Virus record (IMG/VR): IMGVR_UViG_3300035188_000399
Coordinates: 1-64,000 of that record
DNA from: a virus
Length of the DNA stretch: 64,000 nt
Reading direction: 5' to 3' (one strand)
The position numbers were made by a program, and so were the translations under genes. Under the pieces are notes generated by a model that did no database searches, was not told the DNA's origin, and saw nothing but the letters and a program-made list of their open reading frames with translations. Below are positions 1 through 8,900 of this stretch, piece by piece (the stretch's first letter is position 1; every line of letters begins with the position of its first letter).

Positions 1-109
1 TAATTCCCGCTCCCGGATGCACATAATTAAAGTATTTAATACCACCAATATCTTGACGCTCTCTTACCCAGAACGAATTTAATTTATTTATTGCTTTAAG
101 TTTTTTCAT
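1..109 (-). CDS. Hypothetical protein, N-terminal part only
   Basis: An ATG at 109 opens a frame that runs off the left edge after 36 codons. The product begins MKKLKAINKLNSFWVRERQD and is basic. An AGAGGAAA ribosome binding site lies just upstream, and a hairpin separates it from the preceding gene. No family recognised. The supported part is only the start and reading frame. Confidence 0.6.
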   Translation of the reverse strand, partial: MKKLKAINKLNSFWVRERQDIGGIKYFNYVHPGAGI

Positions 110-200
110 TGTAAATTTCCTCTTGGATTAATTAAACTGTTTCGGCATTATTGCCATCATCAGTACAAGTACAGCACTTGTAGACAGTCTGAGCAGTTTA

Positions 201-218
201 AAGACCTACTCAGGTCTT
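201..218 (-). terminator. Short hairpin, possible bidirectional terminator
   Basis: AAGACCT-loop-AGGTCTT makes a 7 bp stem with a 4-base loop directly after the stop codon of the gene at 222-521. The U run is poor on the minus strand and better on the plus strand, so termination strength is uncertain. Confidence 0.45.
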
Positions 219-221
219 TTA

Positions 222-521
222 TTAGGACGCCTCCAGCCGCGCCATGAACGCGTCAAGGTTTCCATAGAAATGGAAATTATTAGTAGAAAATACAAATAAT
301 CCTTCATTTGTAGTTAAATCATATCCATTTGTTTCTTTAAACAAATAAGATGACTCTTCTCTATCAGAAGTAGTAATGACTCCAAAACGAGTTCCTTCTG
401 GTGGCACTACTACTAAAATGTTAGCGCTTCCTCTTCTGCCTTCAAACACAGCACCTGTCGAAGAAGAGTAATCAACTAGGTTTAATTTTACTTCTAATCC
501 TGCAATAAATATGCAAATCAT
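222..521 (-). CDS. Hypothetical protein (99 aa)
   Basis: A 99-residue protein with no recognised family. It starts MICIFIAGLEVKLN and has no convincing membrane segment. The ATG has an AGAGGAAAA ribosome binding site, and 49 bases upstream lies one copy of the TGCGG-N7-GGTATCTTATATGA element, so it probably has its own promoter. It is isolated between two hairpins. Function unknown. Confidence 0.7.
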   Translation of the reverse strand: MICIFIAGLEVKLNLVDYSSSTGAVFEGRRGSANILVVVPPEGTRFGVITTSDREESSYLFKETNGYDLTTNEGLFVFSTNNFHFYGNLDAFMARLEAS

Positions 522-569
522 TTTATTTTCCTCTTGGAATGTTAATTAATTGAGGTACCTTATTGTACT

Positions 570-598
570 TCATATAAGATACCCCTTTTTCCGCAAAT
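570..598 (-). promoter_or_regulatory. Conserved promoter-like element A, copy 1
   Basis: The minus strand reads TGCGG, seven variable bases, then GGTATCTTATATGA. Two other copies (1321-1349 and 54029-54057) keep the same sequence and spacing. The element lies just downstream of the terminator at 602-625 and 49 bases before the ATG at 521, a promoter position. The two halves are too close for ordinary sigma70 -35/-10 boxes, so a phage RNA polymerase or another factor is possible (inference). Confidence 0.6.
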
Positions 599-601
599 AA
601 A

Positions 602-625
602 AGGGATGCTCCGAAGAACATCCCT
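602..625 (-). terminator. Rho-independent terminator
   Basis: On the minus strand AGGGATG-TTCTTCGGAG-CATCCCT is followed by TTTTA. It begins a few bases after the stop codon at 630 and should end the transcription unit 1284-630. Confidence 0.8.
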
Positions 626-629
626 GTTG

Positions 630-932
630 TTAAAGTACCAGTAATCCTGACTGGAATAAATGCCCTTCACATAGGACACTGAGCTTATAATCTTCCTCGT
701 TGATTAAATCGAGGATTAAAGCAAGGCTTTCAATCTTATCGCCACTCCACTCAACGCTGTTCCAACTGTATTGGACGTTCGCACCAATCTTAATTCGTGC
801 ATCTGCTCCTTCTAGCAGTGAAGAGTAGTTAAAATACTCTTCAGCGTCAACGGTGTCAAAATCCCAAGGGATTTGCGAATGTATAGAACTATCTAAAGTT
901 CTATTGATAATAAACATTACAGTCGAGTGCAT
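630..932 (-). CDS. Hypothetical protein (100 aa)
   Basis: A 100-residue acidic protein with no recognised family. Its start overlaps the end of the upstream gene by 16 bases, and GGAGAAGAAA precedes the ATG. It is the last gene of a three-gene unit (1284-630) with element A in front and a strong hairpin behind. Function unknown. Confidence 0.7.
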   Translation of the reverse strand: MHSTVMFIINRTLDSSIHSQIPWDFDTVDAEEYFNYSSLLEGADARIKIGANVQYSWNSVEWSGDKIESLALILDLINEEDYKLSVLCEGHLFQSGLLVL

Positions 933-1135
933 TTTCTTCTCCGAATAGCGATTGAGGCACGTCTAACGTGTCTTGGTTTACCTTTCATTTCTTTTTCAAA
1001 TTCTTCATCTGACAGATTTTTAATGTATAGTTCTGAATCAGCATAGCCTGACTTATTAATCATAAGAGAAGAAATGCGATAGTCTAACCAGCCAAGATAA
1101 GCTTGCTTGTTACCAGCTCCGCCTCTAATACTCAT
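917..1135 (-). CDS. Hypothetical small basic protein (72 aa)
   Basis: A 72-residue protein with an arginine-rich C-terminus (RHVRRASIAIRRRKCTRL), which suggests nucleic-acid binding but does not prove it. Its ATG overlaps the upstream stop as ATGA, indicating coupled translation. Middle gene of the 1284-630 unit. No family recognised. Confidence 0.65.
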   Translation of the reverse strand: MSIRGGAGNKQAYLGWLDYRISSLMINKSGYADSELYIKNLSDEEFEKEMKGKPRHVRRASIAIRRRKCTRL

Positions 1136-1284
1136 TTCTTAGGCTCCTTTTTCAAAGCTGCTTCTAGAAAGAAGCTAAACGGAATTGCAGGTTTCTCACT
1201 GCTGATCCTATTTCTATTCCATCCATTCTTATAATGTTTATGGGCATTAAGATCAGTTTCTGCTGCTTTGATTACCTTTCTCAT
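1132..1284 (-). CDS. Hypothetical small basic protein (50 aa)
   Basis: Fifty residues starting MRKVIKAAETDLNAHKHYKN and ending in a lysine-rich tail. It has an AAGGAG ribosome binding site 6 bases before the ATG and an ATGA overlap with the next gene. Element A lies 37 bases upstream, so this is the first gene of a three-gene unit. Function unknown. Confidence 0.65.
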   Translation of the reverse strand: MRKVIKAAETDLNAHKHYKNGWNRNRISSEKPAIPFSFFLEAALKKEPKK

Positions 1285-1320
1285 AGTGTTCTCCTTAGTT
1301 ATAATAATCGATATTGATTA

Positions 1321-1349
1321 TCATATAAGATACCATTATTTCCGCATAT
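1321..1349 (-). promoter_or_regulatory. Conserved promoter-like element A, copy 2
   Basis: The minus strand carries TGCGG-N7-GGTATCTTATATGA, identical in its fixed positions to the copies at 570-598 and 54029-54057. It lies 37 bases before the start codon at 1284. Confidence 0.6.
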
Positions 1350-1400
1350 TCCCTTTAAGATTTTGATACTAAAGAATAACAGATAATGGACTACGTCCTA

Positions 1401-1445
1401 GGGGTTAATTGAGGGGGGGAACGTCTGAAGGGTTAATTCAACGGG
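1401..1445 (-). promoter_or_regulatory. Dyad element B, degenerate pair
   Basis: Two variants of the dyad found elsewhere as CCCGTTAAATTAACCC. One at 1430-1445 reads CCCGTTGAATTAACCC; a more degenerate one is at 1401-1416. They sit between the GC-rich stretch and the unit starting at 1284, the same cluster-border position as the other copies. Confidence 0.5.
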
Positions 1446-1647
1446 TTCAGTGTCAAAATTTTCGCACGCACTGGCTCAGAGCCGCCCGTTCTGGCACCAG
1501 AAACTAGGGTACACGGCACGCGGCTGGCACGCTGATCCCTCAGTGATGCCCCGACACGCACGCGCCACACACGCCCAGATTTCACGCCCACCAAAATTCG
1601 TGCAGAAACTGCCCCTCTTGTCGCGGAAAATTTTGGCATCACCATCA
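1446..1647. other. GC-rich intergenic island
   Basis: About 200 bases with clearly higher G+C than the rest of the window lie between the GNAT-like stop codon and dyad element B. Frames across it exist on both strands, but they look like shadows: arginine-, valine- and alanine-rich, without a good ribosome binding site, and unlike the phage's codon use. A second GC-rich stretch lies next to dyad B at 53390-53600. It may be captured DNA or a structured untranslated region. Confidence 0.5.
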
Positions 1648-2103
1648 TCAGGGATGCTCGTCCAAATGCCATGTAGCTACGTATCCGATCCTACTCCAGC
1701 CCTGTTTTTCGAGAATCCGTGTGAAAACGTTTTTCTCGTCTACATTGCTTCCGTTTGAAATAATACAGTTAATCTCTCTACGCTTTGCTTCTTCAATTAA
1801 TTCTTCATGAAGGAGTATTACAGCTTTGACAGCTTGAGTACCTGTTAAATCAGAAGCAAAGAAACATTGTTGTAGTACAGGATCTTTAATACACTCATTC
1901 TTTCTTATGTCAGCCAACAGCCATGCTCTTATTACACCATCTACTTCAGCAACTCTGAGGAAACCTCTAACACCAATTATTTGACGCATTGATCTTACAG
2001 ATGTATCATAATCTGCTCTTATTAATTCTGGTTGTGAAAACTTCATATAGATTTTAACACAATCATGTAATTCATCTTTATTTTTAATTTTTCGTATAAT
2101 CAT
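1648..2103 (-). CDS. GNAT-like acetyltransferase-like protein
   Basis: About 151 residues from the ATG at 2103. The order of a small helix, RGFLRVAEVDGVIRAWLLAD strand pair, long helix and EKQGWSRIGYVATWHL C-terminus resembles GNAT folds found as single genes in phages. The acetyl-CoA loop is not clear, so activity is uncertain. The start is a problem: an upstream in-frame ATG at 2136 overlaps a terminator hairpin and has AGGAG only one base away, while the ATG at 2103 follows the hairpin's U tract with no ribosome binding site. Confidence 0.6.
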   Translation of the reverse strand: MIIRKIKNKDELHDCVKIYMKFSQPELIRADYDTSVRSMRQIIGVRGFLRVAEVDGVIRAWLLADIRKNECIKDPVLQQCFFASDLTGTQAVKAVILLHEELIEEAKRREINCIISNGSNVDEKNVFTRILEKQGWSRIGYVATWHLDEHP

Positions 2104-2105
2104 AT

Positions 2106-2134
2106 ATAAAAAGGCCCCAACCGAAGTCAGGGCC
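2106..2134 (-). terminator. Rho-independent terminator after phoH-like gene
   Basis: The minus strand folds GGCCC-TGACTTCGGTTG-GGGCC, followed by TTTTT. It starts 10 bases after the PhoH-like stop codon and should end the long tail/PhoH transcript. It overlaps the upstream candidate start of the GNAT-like gene. Confidence 0.75.
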
Positions 2135-2143
2135 ATTCTCCTA

Positions 2144-2812
2144 TTATAAATAAGCTTTTACAATTTCTTTACAGATACCACTACGTACAATATCTTCGAC
2201 ATCAAACGTAACAATACCCACTTTATTAACACCATGCAATCTAGAAATAGCGTCAGCTAATCCAGACGCACCCTTAATATCTTTCTGTTGAATATCACCA
2301 TCGATAACTACTTTGGTGTTTTCTCCAATACGCGTTAAGAACATTTTCATTTGAGCAGGAGTACAATTTTGAGCTTCATCTAATAATATAAATGTATTTT
2401 CAAATGTACTACCTCTGATAAATGCCAATGGCCTTGCTTCAATTACTTTACGTTTAAATAAGTAATCTGTAAACGAATGACCTAGTCTTTTATTCAATAT
2501 ATCTTTTATTGGATCAATGTAGGGAGCATATTTTTCCTCTAACTCCCCAGGTAAGAATCCAAATGATTCACCAGCTTCTACTGCGGGTCTAGTCACAATT
2601 ATCTTTGATATTCGCTTGTTCTGAAGTAATTGTGCAGCATATGATAATGCTACATATGATTTACCTGTACCAGCAACTCCAACACCAAATGTGATTATAT
2701 TTGATTTAATAGAGTTGTAATATCGTTTTTGTGCATCAGTTAAAAGAGCTAACTCTTTTTCGCCAGTAGGTTCAATAATGTTTTCTTGAGTACGTCTAGG
2801 TTTTTTCGCCAT
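2144..2812 (-). CDS. PhoH-like P-loop ATPase
   Basis: 222 residues. Walker A is GVAGTGKSY (K51) and Walker B is FILLDEAQN, with the spacing and the RPAVEAGESFGFLPG segment typical of PhoH. The protein is the short phage form: ATPase domain only, no RNA-binding extension. PhoH-like proteins are very common in phages and are linked to RNA or phosphate metabolism, but their role in phage infection is unsettled. It follows the holin-like gene by one base, so it is co-transcribed with the tail genes. Confidence 0.9.
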   Translation of the reverse strand: MAKKPRRTQENIIEPTGEKELALLTDAQKRYYNSIKSNIITFGVGVAGTGKSYVALSYAAQLLQNKRISKIIVTRPAVEAGESFGFLPGELEEKYAPYIDPIKDILNKRLGHSFTDYLFKRKVIEARPLAFIRGSTFENTFILLDEAQNCTPAQMKMFLTRIGENTKVVIDGDIQQKDIKGASGLADAISRLHGVNKVGIVTFDVEDIVRSGICKEIVKAYL

Positions 2813-2813
2813 A

Positions 2814-2996
2814 TTATTCAGGATCCTTTGAAGTTACATGTCCACCGCCTAATATAGCAACAGACAATGCTAATATACCGTCCATTTGTTCTGGTGATAG
2901 TTCGACTATTTTAAAAGCACTTAATGATGCTAAAGTAGAAGATATAATACCAAACCATGTAGATGGCTCTTTTAATCGTGCAAATAAATAACTCAT
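2814..2996 (-). CDS. Small membrane protein, holin candidate
   Basis: Sixty residues with two hydrophobic stretches, WFGIISSTLASLSAFKIV and MDGILALSVAILGGG, separated by a short acidic turn, and charged ends. Size and two-helix layout fit class II phage holins, but no signature motif is visible. Its ATG overlaps the stop of the tail-tip gene, so it is expressed late. The lysozyme gene is far away (35452-35901), and there are other candidate holins at 44970 and 47649-47932. Confidence 0.5.
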   Translation of the reverse strand: MSYLFARLKEPSTWFGIISSTLASLSAFKIVELSPEQMDGILALSVAILGGGHVTSKDPE

Positions 2997-5900
2997 AGTT
3001 TTCCTTTCAAGTTGTCTACTTCAGCTTTTAATTCATTAATAGCATTCACTAATAACGGAATTATTGAAGTATAGTCTAATTGTAAATAGTTTTCTTCATC
3101 TTCAAATACAGCTTCTGGTAACACTTCTTTAACTTGTTGTGCGATTAAACCGACATCATTTTTAATTGCAGTTTCATGCCGTTTGCTTAAATCGTTCCAA
3201 GTAAATGTATAACCTGTTAATGTACTAATTTTATCTAATGCATTTGGAATAGGTACAAGGTTATCTTTTAATCTTTCATCTGATGAAGTAACGTAACTTG
3301 CTGCAGTCATACTGCTATTTGTCTTCATAGAGCCAGTAGCATTTACCGCGTAAGTTGCATCTGCTAATGTTACCTCGTTATACGCGTCCCACCCAGGAAA
3401 GGATCCTGGAGGCCTATCTCTATATGATAAATATCTAAATAAACCTGCTGATGTAGACGTAGATAATGTCACATCAGTTCGTGCCATAAACTGGCCAATT
3501 ATAGGATAGCGAATTCTATAATCAATATAAGCGCCACAATCAAATCCAGATTCTTCCATTGCAAGATATGCACGTTTCATCTTAGTGGCATCTTTTATAG
3601 ATGATAGAAATAATGCACCATAACCGGTATCAACTGTTCCTACAGAATTTGCACGCATACGCCCTATAGCACCAAATAATCGAGGATTATTATTTGCGTC
3701 TGAGTCTGTAGTCGTTGCTTGGAAACCTGTTGATGTATAATTAGCACCGCGTCCTGTCAAACTTCCAGGCATTTCAGCATTAAATGCGGTAGATGCCGAA
3801 TTAGCTTGTCCATAAGTTTGTGTATATCTTAAGTCGGCTCTGAAAATCTCTTCCGCAGATGTAGAACCATCATCACCCATTGTAGCTACTTGATTACCAC
3901 TTGCATCTAGGCATCTAAATTCGTGTTCATTGCTATCATTAATAGTAAGACGTCTACCTGTACTTGCAGATTTTAAATTTCCAGTTATTACAGTAATTGC
4001 ATCTAATGTACCTACTTTTAATAAACTAGGATATACTTCTGTCCACGTTATTGTTGTACCTCCTGCAACATAACTCCCATCACACTGAAATAAAATCTCT
4101 CCACTACCTAATGTAACATTTGCAGACGCTATTTTCCATCCTGTAGTGTATTCTGTTGTACTCGCTGCATAAGAAAGTCCTGTTGGTTTAGCAGGGTAAC
4201 TTGCCATTGTTCCAGCTTTATACACCACTAAAGAACCAGCACCATTAGGCCCTTGAACTGTTGAATCAGCACCTTTCGGTCCTGCAGGTACTATTGTAGT
4301 TGTATCCATATCAAGAAAATATGGATCTGTCCTGTATGGATGCCAATAGGCTTTTACCGCTACTGTACTGGCGCCTGATACCGTTACAGTTCGTGTAGTT
4401 GTTGCTGTAGCTTGGGCATCAGTCACTACTTCAGTTTCTACACCATCTATATAAACACGCCAATATGCAGAATATGCAGACTTACCACTATTGCCTACAG
4501 TCCTAAATGACGAAAATACAATAGTAGTTGGTGAATATGTTCCAGCTAAACTTTTTACTGTTGTAGGGGAGTTTGCAGAAACTTCATACAAAACAGCGTC
4601 TGTACCGTTGGCATAATCACCTTGTGGCCCCTGTAATTGTTTAGCTAATGAAAATACAGCATCAACGGTTAGATTTGTTGCAGTCTCAGTTGCAGTGATT
4701 TTAACACTACCTGTATTTGCAGCTATCGCAGTAACTGTTTGTGTTCTACTTGTAGTCGCTTCAGTACACGTCACATCAGTTTTAGTAACGCTAAATGTAC
4801 ATAAAGACGTAATCTCAGTACTACCTTTATATACACGCATTGTTGTAGTAGCAGTATTAAACGCCCCTGTTAACGGAGTACCTGCCGCATTACATGGAAT
4901 GCCTTGATACTGATTAGACAGGACTGCACTTAAGCCAGTATCACCTTTTTCACCCTTTATTAAAGCTGCAGTAGACCATGCACCATATGAACTAACGATA
5001 GTATTAGTAGCATCAAGTGTATTAACTTGAACACTCATCCAACGCGAATCAGATGCTCCTGTTAGTTTCCAATCAGTTGTATCAGCTGTAATATTTGTAG
5101 AAGGTAAAGCTGGTGCTGTAGCAGATGTTGAAGAACTAAATATATAGCGTATCTTACTACCTGGCCCTGTCTTTGAAATAGCTACAGGAGTAGTCCAATC
5201 GCCTTGGCCAACAGCATCGCTAGTAAATAACCTAGTTGTCATGTATAATTGAGACTCACCAGGAGGAATGCCATCACTCCATGTTACACCCGTAACAGCT
5301 ACAGCAGGACTGCCAACAGTAATTACGCCAGTTGCATTGGGTGCTGAAAAAGTACCATCTGTAGATGCTGGTGGGTTAGGAGCTGCAGTATGTCTACAAA
5401 AACTAATTCCTTTTACCTTGCCTTGACCTTTTTGACCATCTTTTGAAAGCACAACCGGAGTTGACCACTCGCTTGCAGCAATACTATCTGTAGTTTCTTT
5501 ACTATTTGCAATAGCTGTTGTAATATATAATGGATCATTTCCTGACGGAATAGTCTTTTGCCACCCGTTAGCCAATGCCTCGGTAGTTATAGAATTCGTT
5601 GTAAAATCATAAGTAACAATTCCAGGGTTGCTTGTTAAAACATCTACAGATCGTTGATAAGCAGGTACAATAGCGCTTCTAAAGCTTACAAAACCTGTCT
5701 CATATTTAACAGGTGTGGCCCATTCAGTTGCCAATATATCATCTATATCTGAAATCGAAATAACAGATGCCATTGTCATATATAATTGATCAGTACCTGT
5801 TGGAATGGATGTAGACCATCCATCTAAAGCACCTGCTAACGCTTTTGTAGAAAATGTGTATGATAATGTAGTAGAAGGCACACTAATAGTTGTAGCTGTA

Positions 5901-8900
5901 GATCTTTTATATAAAAATATAGAATCTGAATTTATACCCCCAGATTTAGATAATAGCTTATCACTCTCAGTTCCTACGCCATAATCATCATACACAGTAA
6001 CTGTATACCAATAGTTAGTATTAGCTTCTGTATTGAATACAGCATAATTAGAAGTAGACTCTATCTCCTCCCCAGCTACTATGGCACTAGCACTTGTGTA
6101 TTGCTTAAATACATATTTTATAATATCTTTATCTGAATCAATTTCAGATTGAACAATAGACGATGTAATGCCTTTTGTAATTGTCAAATCTAGACTACTT
6201 GGTTCGTTATTAGATAAGGTAGCACTTAAATAACCAGTAGTTGCATTGTTTGCAGCATCAATTCCGTAAATTTTAATTTTAAAAGATCTTGTCGCTGTCC
6301 CAAAAATTTCGACATTCATTTCCTTAGTTAGTTTAAAACTCGTTAAGGAAATTGTGTAAGATTTCTTTAAGTCATCTGCAAGACTCAAAATTTGTACTAA
6401 ATATTTAGAGGGTTTTACAGGCTGTACAGATAAATTCTCCCAACTGATTTCAACATCTTTTGTGTTAAAAGTTGTATCAGAACTCCCCGTAACCTTTAGC
6501 GATGTTGGCGGATATATTTGTACTTTAATAGGCTTTATTACAACCCCATGCTCATACGTTGCAACTAGCCGTTTATTTCTAAACGCGTTAACGTCATACG
6601 AGAAAAGCATACCATTATCATAATAAATATATAAGATGCCTTCTTGTGTCAAAGCTGTGTGTGAACCGGCAGCAACATCGCCCAGCTTTATACTATCTTT
6701 GTATACGCTAAATGCTGTCCATGATATAACATTACTAACATTAGAAATAGAAAATCCTGGATATGTGTAAACTGCATTATCGAACATTTCTGCTTCTACT
6801 GTGCTACTGTAAGCATAAGGCGAAAAGCCTGTACGTGTTTGCGTGCGCACAGCAAATATAGCGCTAGAAATATTTAATAGCGGTAAAACAAACTCTCCGA
6901 TTATTGTACGACCTATTTCATTAAACACTGGAGGAGAAATACTATCTATATCACTTCCTTCATAGATATAAATAACATAATTAATCAAATCAACTTCTTC
7001 AGCAGCAGACCATTTTAAAACACCTAAAGAATTTTCGTTATAAGCTTCTTTTATTAAATGTACATCTGTAGGAGCAGCAATAACTGTAGCGTACTTATTA
7101 ATTGGACGTAAATACTCATTTTCTTTATCCATCCATGCTAACTGAGACCAATGAAACCTTTGAGCATTAACTTCACATGTATTATCTTCTGAGATCTTTA
7201 CAGAATTTATTCTAAAATAATTATGCTTTTCACCTATAGGCACATTTGCTGATGTTGACATTATTCCTAATGTTTCACTATTTATAATGAAGTAATCACC
7301 AGGTTCAAAGTATTTTTCTCTTACTACGTATTTAAATTTTATTGTGTATGCAGTTCTACTTGTTTTAACTAACTCTTCAGCTTTTGCTAATGCATGATAA
7401 TAATCTGTAATACCTGCATAAGATGTTTCTAATTCTAACGCTATACCATTATCTTCTTCTTTCATTTGAAGATATGTTGTATTTGTGTAGTCTAACTGTT
7501 GAACACCTTGATATGCAATCTCACGCGTAGTCCATAATATTTCGGTACCAACAGATTGTTTAAGAGCTGCTGAAACTCCCTTTTCTTCTTTAGTATTACC
7601 TGCAGTTATTATGACTTTATAATAGTGATTAGGAATTATTGTGTATACATCGTCCCCACCTTCTGAAGCAATGGGGTCGAATTGAGTTCTAAAAGGCGGT
7701 AAATTAATATCTTTAACTTTTTGTACAAAAGTTCCTTCTTGAAAAGACGTAGTTATTGGCCCTACTATAATATTATTTGTCGCACCATCATAAATAGTTA
7801 TAACAGCTGCGTCATCAGCTGCAAATTCTAAGTCATAAAAATGAGATTTATTTTCATCTCCTGCTACAAAATTTCTTATAATATAATAAGTTAATGTGGT
7901 ATTATTAAGAGTGCCATTCCACACGCCATATTTATTTAATAATTTCCTTGCACCACCTTCATCTTTCCATGTAAAATCTGCAATAGGATATTTAATACCT
8001 CCATACCCTCTTAAAGTAGTATCATTGATTTTATGTGGCCAACTAACGGCATCATCTTTAAAATCATTTGATTCGTTGTGAAATTTAATTGTACAATAAT
8101 TATATCTATTACTAGCAGATGGATATGCAATTTCAATATCCTGGTCTAATACAATATCATCATCTGTTAAAGTATGAAGTTCAATATCTGCAGGGGGTAT
8201 GAGGTCATCGGTAGCATTATTTACATATTCAAGAAGTAAGCTATATTTTCCTCTTGCCCATATTAATCTAGCATCAGACATTGTTGCTAAAATTTCTTCT
8301 ACATTATCTCTAATTGCTTTATTTGTATCAATTAAAATATTACACTCATATAGAGGTACATTTCTTTTACCAATATTTCGGTCATCACCATTTCGAGATC
8401 CATCAATAGGTTTCCAAATATGCCCACCAGCTTCGGCATCCATTTTTACAGGAGTATTACAAATTTGAGCTGCATGATAAAAAGTTGTAAGATCTATTTC
8501 TTCATCTATGTCGATTCCAGCACCTGCAACACTATCTGTCAAATAATCCAATAAACAGTACGCAGGATTGTTAGTATACACTTTAGGTGTAGACAGTGCA
8601 TATTGATCCCCTGTTTTAATTATTTCACGTACCTTACGTCCTTCTACTAAAAACTGTAAATTAGGAACTTGACTGAATTGTGGATCATCTTTATCTAATC
8701 TGAATACGCACGAAGCATAAGTCATGCCTTTAAATATTGCATCTTTTCTATCTGAAAAATTAGCTGCAAATATTGAATCAGCTTTTTCGTAGCCACCGTC
8801 TACAAGCACATCTGGTTCAATTTCTCTTTGAGCAGAAGAGTGGTGTACATCAATTCTATACGCAGATCTAGGGTATTTTGGGTTATCCCATTTTTTAGTC

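Noticed and set aside
1433-1758. Open frames on both strands across the GC-rich island (79 and 102 residues)
   Set aside because: They overlap each other, lack ribosome binding sites, have Arg/Val/Ala-heavy composition typical of translated GC-rich non-coding DNA, and run into the real GNAT-like gene.
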